A DNA stretch of 64,000 bases, taken from assembly GCF_003201875.1 (NCBI RefSeq), contig NZ_QJKD01000003.1:248001-312000 (forward strand). The letters run 5' to 3'. This DNA is from Hungatella effluvii. GTDB lineage: Bacteria > Bacillota > Clostridia > Lachnospirales > Lachnospiraceae. The notes beneath the pieces were generated by a model. The model did no database searches, was not told the origin of the DNA, and saw only the letters and a program-made list of their open reading frames with translations. Made by a program: the position numbers and the translations under genes. Below are positions 33,422 to 41,638 of the stretch, in pieces. Position 1 is the first letter of the stretch. Each line of letters starts with the position of its first letter.

Positions 33422-34798
33422 ATGAGTTGGTTTCAAAAGAAGACAATCCCCACTCCGTCACCGGCGGAATCCGAGCCCGTGATCACAGAAAGGGCGGAAG
33501 AAAGCAAGTTGGAACGTGACGCATGCTACCGGCATCTGTCGGAAGTCATGGATACGCCCGCAGACCGCGGAGTTGTATTAAAAGTATACATAGAGAATTT
33601 CAAACGACTGAATCAGGTATTCGGTTACGATTACTGTGAGAACCTTTTAAGCCAGATTCTCGCCTATTTAAAAGAAAAGACAGGAAAACCTGTTTATCAC
33701 TACATCGGTGTGGAATACATCATGATCCTCGACCAGTATTCACAGGGACAGGCGTCCGATCTTGCAGAAGAGATCGCCGAACAGTTTGATCACGCCTGGA
33801 AAGTGAACGGAACGGACTGCCTCTGTTCCGTACAGATGGGTATGTGCTCCTATCCCGGACACGCCGCGACGCCGGACGAGCTGTTAAAATGTCTCGACCT
33901 GGCAGTCTTAAGAGCGGAAGAAGGCGGACCGAACCAGGCCATTATGTTCGACAGTACGCTTCAGAAGCAGCTGCTTCGCCGCCACACCATCGCATTATAC
34001 TTGAAGACCGCCATTGAAAAAGAAGAGATTGAGGTCCGTTACCGCCCGACGCTTAATATGGAGACCGGAAAGTTCAGCCGCGCAGAGTTTTATATGCGCA
34101 TCTTCATCAAGGGGCTGGGACTCATCGGAGCCAGCGAGGTTCTTCCAATCGCTGAAGACTCCGGCCAGATCCGCTCCCTCGAATATTTCGCCCTGGATAA
34201 AGTGGGCCAGTGTATCGCAAAGCTCACCGAGGCAGGCAAGGAATTCGATTCCATCGCTCTCCCGATATCTTCTATCCTCTTTTTGCAGGAAGATTTTCTG
34301 GATGAGGTCAGACGCGTCATCGACACCTACCAGATCCCCAAGGGCAAGCTTGCCATCGAGATCCAGGAAAGCGCCCTAACCACAGCATACTTAAACATCA
34401 ACATCATGCTGCAGGAACTGTCCGACATGGGCGTAGAGCTGGTGTTAAATGAATTCGGTTCCGGATATTCCGGCGTAGCCACCATCCTGGAGCTTCCGGT
34501 CAACACGCTGAAGCTGGAGCGTTTATTCGTATGGCAGCTGGAGACGAACCCGAAGTCGCGCTGCGTGATTGAAGGACTGATCCACATCGCCAAGGACCTG
34601 GATTTAAACATCATCGCAGAAGGTGTGGAAACCGAGAATCAGGTGAATATCCTGACGAACGCCGGTTGCGACTACCAGCAGGGTTTTTACTACTCCCCGA
34701 CTCTGGAGCAGGACACGTTGCTTAAAGTGATCGACAATACCTTTGCCGATTCCATCTCTCTGCTAAACGAAGAGAAAGAAAAAATGACAAGAGCATAA
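33422..34798 (+). CDS. Degenerate GGDEF-EAL protein, probably non-catalytic
   Basis: The 458-residue cytoplasmic protein has a GGDEF-like fold (about 50-190) in which the signature is replaced by YIGVEYIMIL, and an EAL-like domain (about 200-440) with most catalytic residues changed: EAL reads EFY, the NxS motif reads LPISS, the DDFG loop reads LNEFGSGYSG. QGFYYSPTL and AEGVET remain. It is more likely a c-di-GMP receptor or protein-interaction module than an enzyme. AGGAGG precedes ATG 33422. It is followed by a strong terminator and stands alone. Confidence 0.8.
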   Translation: MSWFQKKTIPTPSPAESEPVITERAEESKLERDACYRHLSEVMDTPADRGVVLKVYIENFKRLNQVFGYDYCENLLSQILAYLKEKTGKPVYHYIGVEYIMILDQYSQGQASDLAEEIAEQFDHAWKVNGTDCLCSVQMGMCSYPGHAATPDELLKCLDLAVLRAEEGGPNQAIMFDSTLQKQLLRRHTIALYLKTAIEKEEIEVRYRPTLNMETGKFSRAEFYMRIFIKGLGLIGASEVLPIAEDSGQIRSLEYFALDKVGQCIAKLTEAGKEFDSIALPISSILFLQEDFLDEVRRVIDTYQIPKGKLAIEIQESALTTAYLNINIMLQELSDMGVELVLNEFGSGYSGVATILELPVNTLKLERLFVWQLETNPKSRCVIEGLIHIAKDLDLNIIAEGVETENQVNILTNAGCDYQQGFYYSPTLEQDTLLKVIDNTFADSISLLNEEKEKMTRA

Positions 34799-34806
34799 AC
34801 ACACAT

Positions 34807-34872
34807 AAAAAACGCCTGCCGCCAGGAAACACCAGTTACAGAAGTAACCGTTCCCGCCGACAGGCGTTTTAC
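34807..34872 (+). terminator. Terminator after the degenerate GGDEF-EAL gene
   Basis: AAAACGCCTG pairs with CAGGCGTTTT across a loop that contains a second stem, GGTTACTT-type. It has A and T runs on both sides. Confidence 0.8.
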
Positions 34873-34993
34873 ACTCTGGTACTATTTACGTTTTATCTCC
34901 TGTGCCATTACTCACTTCCTGCCGCAGTACGTAAACGCCATATATCCTTAATTCCTATCCTTAATTCCTATCCGAGATTCCTTTTCATAATTC

Positions 34994-35458
34994 CTATCCC
35001 AGCACCAGCCGTGCCTTCTCTCCCGCGTTCCGACAGGCCTGTGTCGCCTGACTGCATTCCTGGGACTTATCGTAGTAATAGCGAATAATGTCCTTTCTGG
35101 TGATGATTCCGATGAAATTCTTCTGGTCATCTACCACGGGAACAAAGTTTTGGTTCAGCGCCTTGTCGATTAAATCTTCCATGTTGGAGTTGGCATATAC
35201 CGGACGGTTGTCCAGTCTCCGGTCGATCGCCGCCACGGTTACGCGCTCGGCCTCCTTTAAGCTTAAATTAAACTTATTCTTGATTCCCCAGAGCATATCG
35301 CCCTCTGTGATGGTTCCAATGTATCTTCCCGTTTTGCTGATAATCGGTACCGCGGAGTACTTGTGATACTCCATCTTCTCAAGGGCCTGCCGCAGAGTCT
35401 CGTCCTCATAAATATATGCCACTTCACACTTTGGTGTTAAAAAAAACAATATGTTCAT
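34994..35458 (-). CDS. CBS-domain pair protein
   Basis: The 154-residue protein consists of two CBS motifs (residues about 10-65 with HKYSAVPIISKTGRYIGTIT, and 85-130 with NQNFVPVVDDQKNFIGIITR) and a short tail. Stand-alone CBS pairs of this kind bind adenine nucleotides or c-di-AMP. No partner gene is adjacent. The tail ends CSQATQACRNAGEKARLVLG. Confidence 0.82.
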   Translation of the reverse strand: MNILFFLTPKCEVAYIYEDETLRQALEKMEYHKYSAVPIISKTGRYIGTITEGDMLWGIKNKFNLSLKEAERVTVAAIDRRLDNRPVYANSNMEDLIDKALNQNFVPVVDDQKNFIGIITRKDIIRYYYDKSQECSQATQACRNAGEKARLVLG

Positions 35459-35553
35459 AGCCGCACTCCCGTCACATTATTTTCGTCTTTATTATAGCAT
35501 ATTACCTTAGTTCACATATGAACAAATTATTATTTTTTTATAACATTTTAGTA

Positions 35554-35877
35554 GTAACAGTTCAGCCCTCACTTCCGGCTGTCGCGGTCCTTCCCGGCGC
35601 TTTCGTTTCCCGGACCTTTCCTGTTCCGGTTTCGGGCATAAGCATTTCTAAATGTGCAGGATTTTTCTAAAAACCAGTGAAAATCCCCAAACTCGCTGCG
35701 CTCAGACAGGTGGGGATTCCCCCTGAACGAAAAATTCTGCGCATTAAGAACTGCTAACTAATCCGCCGAATGTAATGAGGGGGACTCTCCTCTCCCCTGC
35801 AAAGTCACAGGAAAGGTCCGGGAAACGAAAGCGCCGGGAAGGACCGCGACAGCCGGAAGCGAGGGCTGAACTGTTAC
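35554..35877. mobile_element. Foldback mobile element, copy 4 (324 bp)
   Basis: It runs from GTAACAGTTCAG to CTGAACTGTTAC. The arms of about 69 nt differ at one position only. The 8-bp target duplication TTTTAGTA is perfect (35546-35553 and 35878-35885), and the right copy includes the stop codon of the LUD gene. The core has an extra segment of roughly 37 nt near the right arm relative to the other copies. Arms align with those of copy 3 at equal length with about fifteen differences, each matched on the other arm. Confidence 0.9.
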
Positions 35878-35879
35878 TT

Positions 35880-36476
35880 TTAGTATCCCAGATCCTCGTT
35901 GATAAACACGACTTCCGCCTCCACACCGTTACAGGGGCGATCCTGGATGACAGTCGCTCTGCAGATGCGTTCCGGACTGTTGCAGTCGTAGCAGCGGTCC
36001 CCTCCATTCGCCGCACAGGGCGTCTTCCGGTTCAGACGCAGCGCATTTTTCGGCGCCGCCACGTTCTTTGCACGCATAAGTGCACTGTGCATATCGGGCG
36101 AAATCTTGTTTCTGCCTACCAGATAGTACACCTTCTGAGGCCCGTAGATTGTCATGGAGACACGGTTGCCGGTCCCGTCGATATTGACGATCTCCCCTGT
36201 TTCGGATACCCCGTTGGCACTGCAGATATAGACCTCTGCCTGCTTCGCCTTCTTAAGCGTCTCTGCCCCTGGCTCCAGCCAGTGCCAGGTCAGCGCACAC
36301 TCCCCGTCCAGAACCTCATTCAGTTTTATCTCCTGCAGCGTCACACTGCCTCCCAGTGCCACCGCCTTCCCCTTCACCATCTCTTTTATGTAGGAAGCCG
36401 CTTCCTCCCCTGTCTCGAAATATGCAGTATGAAATCCATGCTTTTCAAAATTCTTCTTCAGTACATCGTAATTCAT
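35880..36476 (-). CDS. LUD (LutC/YkgG-like, DUF162) family protein
   Basis: The 198-residue protein has the LUD-domain pattern: VALGGSVTLQEIKLNEVL, then YICSANGVSETGEIVNIDGT, NRVSMTIYGPQKVYYLVGRN, plus a four-Cys C-terminal part including CAANGGDRCYDCNSPERICR. LUD proteins take part in lactate oxidation, but single-domain clostridial forms are often found alone; no lutA or lutB is adjacent. The start ATG 36476 is behind AAAGGAG. The stop lies in the target duplication of mobile element copy 4. Confidence 0.85.
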   Translation of the reverse strand: MNYDVLKKNFEKHGFHTAYFETGEEAASYIKEMVKGKAVALGGSVTLQEIKLNEVLDGECALTWHWLEPGAETLKKAKQAEVYICSANGVSETGEIVNIDGTGNRVSMTIYGPQKVYYLVGRNKISPDMHSALMRAKNVAAPKNALRLNRKTPCAANGGDRCYDCNSPERICRATVIQDRPCNGVEAEVVFINEDLGY

Positions 36477-36649
36477 TATTTTTCTCCTTTCCCTGACTGC
36501 CACACATAAAAATGCCGCTCACAAACCTCATTTTCATTATACCACATCCCCATCTCCATTTACACAAAAAAACAGAACAGAAAACTTCAATAAGCCTTCT
36601 GCCCTGCCTTCTTTTCTTCACCGTATGGTATAGCCCGGTCCGCACGCTC

Positions 36650-37417
36650 TCACTGCATGAAATCCAGCGGATCTACCGGATGATTCTCGTGCTCCAGCTC
36701 GAAGTATAAGTTCGCGCCTTCAATCGAATAATATTTCGTAGGTTCGGCCACATAGCCCAGAACGTCGCCCTGAGCGACATATTCATTTTCCACTACCTGC
36801 AGTTCCTTTAACTGGCCGCAGACAGCCGTATAGTCATTTCCCATGTTGAGAATGACGTAATTGCCCAGTTCTTCATTAGAACCGATCTCCTGGATTTTTG
36901 CGTTTGCAGGTGCTACGACCGGTGTGCTCACGGCGCCCTGAATGACGATGCCCGGATTACATTTATACTGATCAAGAGTCGGGAAATAGATAGTGGACTC
37001 CATGCTGTAATCCAGAATGACATTTCCTGATACCGGCCATGCCATCTTTGTTGCATCGTTAAAATTGAGGACAAGCGCTGCGGCCGCCTCCTTTTCCGCT
37101 CCGGCCTTAACCGCCGGGGTTTCTGCTTCTGTCTCTGCTTTCGCTGTAGCCTTGGCGGAATCAGCAACCTGTGTATCCGCATCCAGATTCTGCTCAGCGT
37201 TGGAATCACCGGCAACTGCTACCTGGTTTTCCTGTGGTATCGTCTCTTCTGCAATGACACCCTTCTGGTCCGGAACTTCAAGATATGGACTCTGGCCGTC
37301 ATTGTTTCCTCTTTGAATGGTAATGACTCCTGCCGCAGCTACTATAGTCAGCAGGCCTAAAACCAACAGGACAAGGAATACTTTATCCTTGAACAATTGA
37401 CTCATTTTCTCTTTCAC
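36650..37417 (-). CDS. spoIIQ: SpoIIQ-like forespore membrane protein, degenerate LytM domain
   Basis: The roughly 255-residue protein has one N-terminal membrane helix, an Ala/Glu-rich linker and a C-terminal M23/LytM fold. The zinc ligands are lost: the HxxxD site reads NPGIVI and the HxH site reads LYFEL. SpoIIQ forms the forespore half of the channel with SpoIIIAH during engulfment, where catalysis is not always needed. It follows spoIID on the same strand, the usual clostridial order. A GTG start at 37417 behind GAGGTGAT is preferred; an ATG four codons later is possible. Confidence 0.85.
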   Translation of the reverse strand: MKEKMSQLFKDKVFLVLLVLGLLTIVAAAGVITIQRGNNDGQSPYLEVPDQKGVIAEETIPQENQVAVAGDSNAEQNLDADTQVADSAKATAKAETEAETPAVKAGAEKEAAAALVLNFNDATKMAWPVSGNVILDYSMESTIYFPTLDQYKCNPGIVIQGAVSTPVVAPANAKIQEIGSNEELGNYVILNMGNDYTAVCGQLKELQVVENEYVAQGDVLGYVAEPTKYYSIEGANLYFELEHENHPVDPLDFMQ

Positions 37418-37457
37418 GTTTATCACCTCGGTAATATTCTTACCAAAGGAGAAAGAG

Positions 37458-38378
37458 TTATTCAGAAATCAGAACAATATTTTTATAAAAAAATCCAAGA
37501 ATCTCTTCCGCGGTCTTTCCCTCCTCCGCCATACACTTCGCACCGTACTGGCTGAGCCCGTAACCGTGGCCCACACCCTGGCAGACCGCCCGGATTCCGC
37601 CGTCGTATTCCTCCAGCGTATAGGATGGAGACGGCAGCCCCAGCGCATACTGGACCTCCTCTCCGGTATACACCTTTGTACCGATCTGAATCTGTCCCAC
37701 GTAACCGCCGTCGTCTCGGACGATGATCTGAATGGACTGAGGAAGCTGGCCTGCATCAACAGGCACGCTGTCGGCGATCTGATTAATCCTGCCGGCAAAA
37801 TCTTCCTTGCTCCAGGTCATCATGGTCAGGTAGCCTTCCGCCTCCACATCGCGTTTGCTGGCCACCGCCTGCAAATACGGATGGCTCTCATCTCCGGTTC
37901 TCGTCATCCCGGTGCTGGCCCGGTGAAACAGCGGCTCAATGAGCTTGCCGTCATAGGTGATCACCTCGCCTGCCGTCGAGCGCACGGCCTCTTCCACCGC
38001 CTGAAAATACGTCACAAAGGACTCGCTTCCCCACATGGACTCCATCTGCTTCTCCTCCAGATATTCCATATGAAGCTCCGATTCCTTCACCTCGTCCTGA
38101 CCGTTCATCTTCTGGTAAATAAACGTCCTGGCAATCACAGCCTGCGCCCGCAGCGCTTCCTTCCCATACTCGGCCGGAATCTGCTTTGCCACAACTCCGG
38201 GCAGATACTCTTCCACGTCCATATAGGATTCCCCGTTTTTCCGGTCCAGAATCACTTTTTTTCCGCTGGTAATGAGCGGTACCTGCTTCTTTTCCTCGAT
38301 TCTGCCTGTCCATGCCAGGGTTATTATATATGGAAGCAGCAAGGCCATGACGCATATCATTACAACTTTTTTTGCCAC
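37458..38378 (-). CDS. spoIID: Stage II sporulation protein D
   Basis: The 306-residue protein has an N-terminal membrane helix and the SpoIID domain: YLPGVVAKQIPAEYGKEALR, AQAVIARTFIYQK, FHRASTGMTRTGDE, and the C-terminal GVGHGYGLSQYGAKCMAEEG. SpoIID is a mother-cell lytic transglycosylase that removes septal peptidoglycan with SpoIIP and SpoIIM. GTG 38378 lies behind GGAGG; an upstream TTG is in frame but overlaps that site. The gene lies between an mreB-like gene and spoIIQ. Confidence 0.92.
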   Translation of the reverse strand: MAKKVVMICVMALLLPYIITLAWTGRIEEKKQVPLITSGKKVILDRKNGESYMDVEEYLPGVVAKQIPAEYGKEALRAQAVIARTFIYQKMNGQDEVKESELHMEYLEEKQMESMWGSESFVTYFQAVEEAVRSTAGEVITYDGKLIEPLFHRASTGMTRTGDESHPYLQAVASKRDVEAEGYLTMMTWSKEDFAGRINQIADSVPVDAGQLPQSIQIIVRDDGGYVGQIQIGTKVYTGEEVQYALGLPSPSYTLEEYDGGIRAVCQGVGHGYGLSQYGAKCMAEEGKTAEEILGFFYKNIVLISE

Positions 38379-38399
38379 CAAAAACCTCCGCAAGTTCCT

Positions 38400-38948
38400 T
38401 TAAAAAATTCTATGCGGACAATTCTCGTTTATGCAGAAACGTTCCTTTTCCTTCCCACTCCACGTGATTCCCACAAACACGGAGCACTGTTTTCCCAGAG
38501 AGGTTACGGCGTTTTCCAGTGGCAGACCACTGAGATACACCTTTTTCGCCCCCGCCTGGTAAAAGGCTTCTGAAAATGCCTTTTCCTCCACCTCCGTCAG
38601 TTCCTCCGGCACGCACACTGCAATCCGCGGCTTTTTTATGGTGATACCGATCAGACGCTTCACAAAGGAGTGATCGTACCCCAGAGCCCGGTGCAAATAA
38701 TAACGGAACATATTTGCAGATAATGTGAAATAGGCAACGATTCCCCTCCGCAGCGCATTGACGGCGACAGCAGGAGTCGGCGGAGCCTCCATCGCCTCCT
38801 CCGCCTCATTTCCCATGGCTATAATCAGTCCGGTATCCCTGTTTACAAGAGCCATGGATGATTCTTCCAGCACAATACCTCTGTTTTTCACGTAAATCAT
38901 TATTTTCGACGGTTCAAATCCCCGTTTTCCGACTGTACTCTCTGTCAT
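38400..38948 (-). CDS. Shortened MreB-like protein
   Basis: The 182-residue protein matches parts of MreB: EPSKIMIYVKNRGIVLEESS with ALVNRDTGLIIAMGNEA, the VNALRRGIVAYF region, and KPRIAVCVPEELTEVEEKAF with QAGAKKVYLSGLPLENAV. MreB is about 330-340 residues; the second half, including the second phosphate loop, is absent, and the first phosphate loop is not apparent. It has a GGGGGAG site and no frameshift is visible, so it seems a genuinely shortened family. It lies directly upstream of spoIID, where clostridia often have spoIIID-mreB nearby. ATP-dependent filament formation seems unlikely. Confidence 0.7.
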   Translation of the reverse strand: MTESTVGKRGFEPSKIMIYVKNRGIVLEESSMALVNRDTGLIIAMGNEAEEAMEAPPTPAVAVNALRRGIVAYFTLSANMFRYYLHRALGYDHSFVKRLIGITIKKPRIAVCVPEELTEVEEKAFSEAFYQAGAKKVYLSGLPLENAVTSLGKQCSVFVGITWSGKEKERFCINENCPHRIF

Positions 38949-39025
38949 ATTCTCCCCCGTTTTCCTCTTTTCAAATCAAGAATGCTCATCAAATCCCCGC
39001 CGCAGGCGGCACTCAAAAGCAAAAC

Positions 39026-39088
39026 GGCGGGAAAATGCCGCCCGCTGTTCCGTCCTGCCGACGGCGCTTCTCGCTGCATTTTCCCACC
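39026..39088 (-). terminator. Terminator of glgP
   Basis: GGCGGGAAAATGC pairs with GCATTTTCCCACC, followed on the minus strand by GTTTTGCTTTT. It lies below the ileS-glgP operon. Confidence 0.8.
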
Positions 39089-39120
39089 GTAATTCTCTTA
39101 AGCGCTTATTCTGCACTGCC

Positions 39121-41586
39121 TTACTGATTTGCTTCTATTTCTACCTTCACCTTTTCCAGATGCCAGATGTCGTTTACATACTCCTCGATCGTACGGTCTG
39201 AGGTGAATTTACCGCTGCAGGCCACATTCAGAATAGCCGCTTTTGCCCACCAGGTCTCATTGCGGTAAGCCTGATCGACCTTCTGCTGCGCTTCCGCATA
39301 GGACGGGAAATCCTTTAAGATGAAGTACGTATCTGCGCGGTCGCTGCTCTGCGTATTCAGGAGAGAATTATAAATGTCACGGAACAGCTCAGGATCCTGC
39401 GGAGCGAAGTAGCCGTTGATCAGCTGCATCAGAACGCGGCGGATCTGGTAATTATTGTTAAAAATCTCCATCGGATTATATCCGCCCTTGTTCTCGTAGC
39501 CGATCACCTCGTCGGAGGTCATACCGAAGATAAAGGCATTCTCGGCTCCAACCTCTTCCACAATCTCCACATTGGCGCCGTCCATGGTTCCCAGGGTCAG
39601 CGCACCGTTTAACATAAACTTCATATTTCCGGTACCGGATGCTTCCTTGCTGGCCGTAGAAATCTGCTCGCTGACGTCGGCCGCCGCGAAAATGATCTCC
39701 GCATTGGACACCTTATAGTCCTCGATGAACACCACCTTGATCTTTCCGTCGATGGATTTGTCGTTATTGATTACATCTGCCACAGAATTGATCAGCTTAA
39801 TGGTCAGTTTCGCCCTCTTATATCCGGCCGCCGCCTTGGCGCCGAAGATAAAGGTTCTCGGAACCATATCCAGGTTGGGATTATCCTTCAGCTGGTTGTA
39901 TAAATAGATCACATGAAGAATGTTCATCAGCTGGCGCTTATACTCGTGAAGGCGCTTTACCTGAACATCGAAGATCGAGCGCGGGTCCACGTCGATTCCG
40001 TTGTGTTCCTTGATGTATTTGGCCAGACGGACCTTGTTCTGGTACTTGATGTCCATGAACTCCTGCTGGCACTTCGGATCATCTGCGTATACCGCCAGAC
40101 GGTGGATATGAGGCAGATTGGTGATCCATTCGCTTCCGATCTTTCCAGTCACCCATTCAGCTAACAGCGGATTGCCGTGAAGCAGGAAACGCCTCTGTGT
40201 GATGCCGTTGGTCTTATTATTGAATTTCTGCGGCATCATCTCATAGAAGTCACGCAGCTCTTCCTTCTTTAATATCTCGGTGTGCAGCCTTGCAACGCCG
40301 TTGACGGAGAATCCGCCGACGATGGCTAAGTTGGCCATGCGCACCTGGCCGTCGTAAATGATGGCCATCTTGCGGATCTTATCCTGGTTGCCCGGATACA
40401 TCTGCTGAATCTGCTCCACAAAGCGGCGGTTGATCTCCTCCACGATCTGGTAGATTCTCGGCAGCAGTCTGGAGAACAGCTCGATCGGCCATTTTTCCAG
40501 AGCCTCGGACATGATGGTGTGATTCGTGTAGGCACACGTCTTCGTCGTCACTGCCCATGCCTCATCCCAGGTCAGGTTAAACTCATCCAACAGGATACGC
40601 ATTAATTCCGGCACAGCCACGGTGGGATGGGTATCGTTTAACTGGAACACTGTCTTCTCGAAGAATTTATGAATATCCTCATGCTTTTCCATATACTTCT
40701 TAACCGCTCTCTGAACGCTGGCAGAAATGAAAAAGTACTGCTGTTTTAATCGGAGTTCCTTTCCTGCGTAGTGGTTGTCGTTAGGATACAGAACCTCGAC
40801 AATGGTTTTCGCCAAGTTTTCCTGCTCCACTGCCTTCTGGTAGTCTCCCTTGTCGAAGGAATCCAGACTGAAGGTATTGATTGCCTCCGCATCCCAGATT
40901 CGCAGCGTATTCACCACATTGTTGCCGTAGCCGACGATCGGCATGTCGTAGGGAACGGCGCGGACGGACTGATATCCCTCCTGAACGAAATGCTCTCTGC
41001 CGTTCTCCCAGACAGTTCTCACGTAACCGCCGAATTTTACCTCCGTCGCATACTCGGCACGGCGTACCTCGAACGGATAGCCGTTCTTTAACCAGTCATC
41101 CGGAACTTCCATCTGATATCCATTTTCAATCTTCTGCTTGAACATACCGTAACGGTAACGGATGCCGCAGCCGTATGCCGGATAGCCCAGCGTCGCCAGG
41201 GAATCTAAGAAGCAGGCGGCAAGACGGCCGAGGCCGCCGTTGCCGAGAGCCGGATCCGGCTCCTGATCCTCGATGGCGTTTAAATCGAAGCCAAGTTCAT
41301 CTAAAACTTCCTTCACTTCCGGCAGCGCCATGATATTGATGATATTGTTTCCAAGGGCACGGCCCATTAAAAACTCCATGGAGAGATAGTACAGGGTTTT
41401 CGCATCCTGCTTCTCATACTCCTTGTGGGTTGCAATCCACTCATCGATGATGACATCCTTTACTGCGTAGGCAACTGCCTGGAACGCCTGCTCCGGGGTA
41501 GCCTCATCGATCGTCTTGCGGAATACGTTTTTTACGTTATAAATAACGCTTTTCTTAAAGGTTTCTTTATCAAATCCCATACTCAT
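39121..41586 (-). CDS. glgP: Glycogen/maltodextrin phosphorylase
   Basis: The 821-residue protein is a full-length GT35 phosphorylase: EFLMGRALGNNIIN, QEPDPALGNGGLGRLAACFL, DWLKNGYPFE, and the PLP-binding region STASKEASGTGNMKFMLNG with GTMDGANVEI. It releases glucose-1-P from glycogen. I placed the start at ATG 41586, behind TAGGAGG, rather than the in-frame codon 93 bases upstream that overlaps ileS. It follows ileS by 52 bases without terminator, so some T-box controlled read-through is possible. Confidence 0.95.
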   Translation of the reverse strand: MSMGFDKETFKKSVIYNVKNVFRKTIDEATPEQAFQAVAYAVKDVIIDEWIATHKEYEKQDAKTLYYLSMEFLMGRALGNNIINIMALPEVKEVLDELGFDLNAIEDQEPDPALGNGGLGRLAACFLDSLATLGYPAYGCGIRYRYGMFKQKIENGYQMEVPDDWLKNGYPFEVRRAEYATEVKFGGYVRTVWENGREHFVQEGYQSVRAVPYDMPIVGYGNNVVNTLRIWDAEAINTFSLDSFDKGDYQKAVEQENLAKTIVEVLYPNDNHYAGKELRLKQQYFFISASVQRAVKKYMEKHEDIHKFFEKTVFQLNDTHPTVAVPELMRILLDEFNLTWDEAWAVTTKTCAYTNHTIMSEALEKWPIELFSRLLPRIYQIVEEINRRFVEQIQQMYPGNQDKIRKMAIIYDGQVRMANLAIVGGFSVNGVARLHTEILKKEELRDFYEMMPQKFNNKTNGITQRRFLLHGNPLLAEWVTGKIGSEWITNLPHIHRLAVYADDPKCQQEFMDIKYQNKVRLAKYIKEHNGIDVDPRSIFDVQVKRLHEYKRQLMNILHVIYLYNQLKDNPNLDMVPRTFIFGAKAAAGYKRAKLTIKLINSVADVINNDKSIDGKIKVVFIEDYKVSNAEIIFAAADVSEQISTASKEASGTGNMKFMLNGALTLGTMDGANVEIVEEVGAENAFIFGMTSDEVIGYENKGGYNPMEIFNNNYQIRRVLMQLINGYFAPQDPELFRDIYNSLLNTQSSDRADTYFILKDFPSYAEAQQKVDQAYRNETWWAKAAILNVACSGKFTSDRTIEEYVNDIWHLEKVKVEIEANQ

Positions 41587-41638
41587 TGTGAATGACCTCC
41601 TATCGGTTATTTCAATCTGAGAGAATCCTAGCCTCGTA

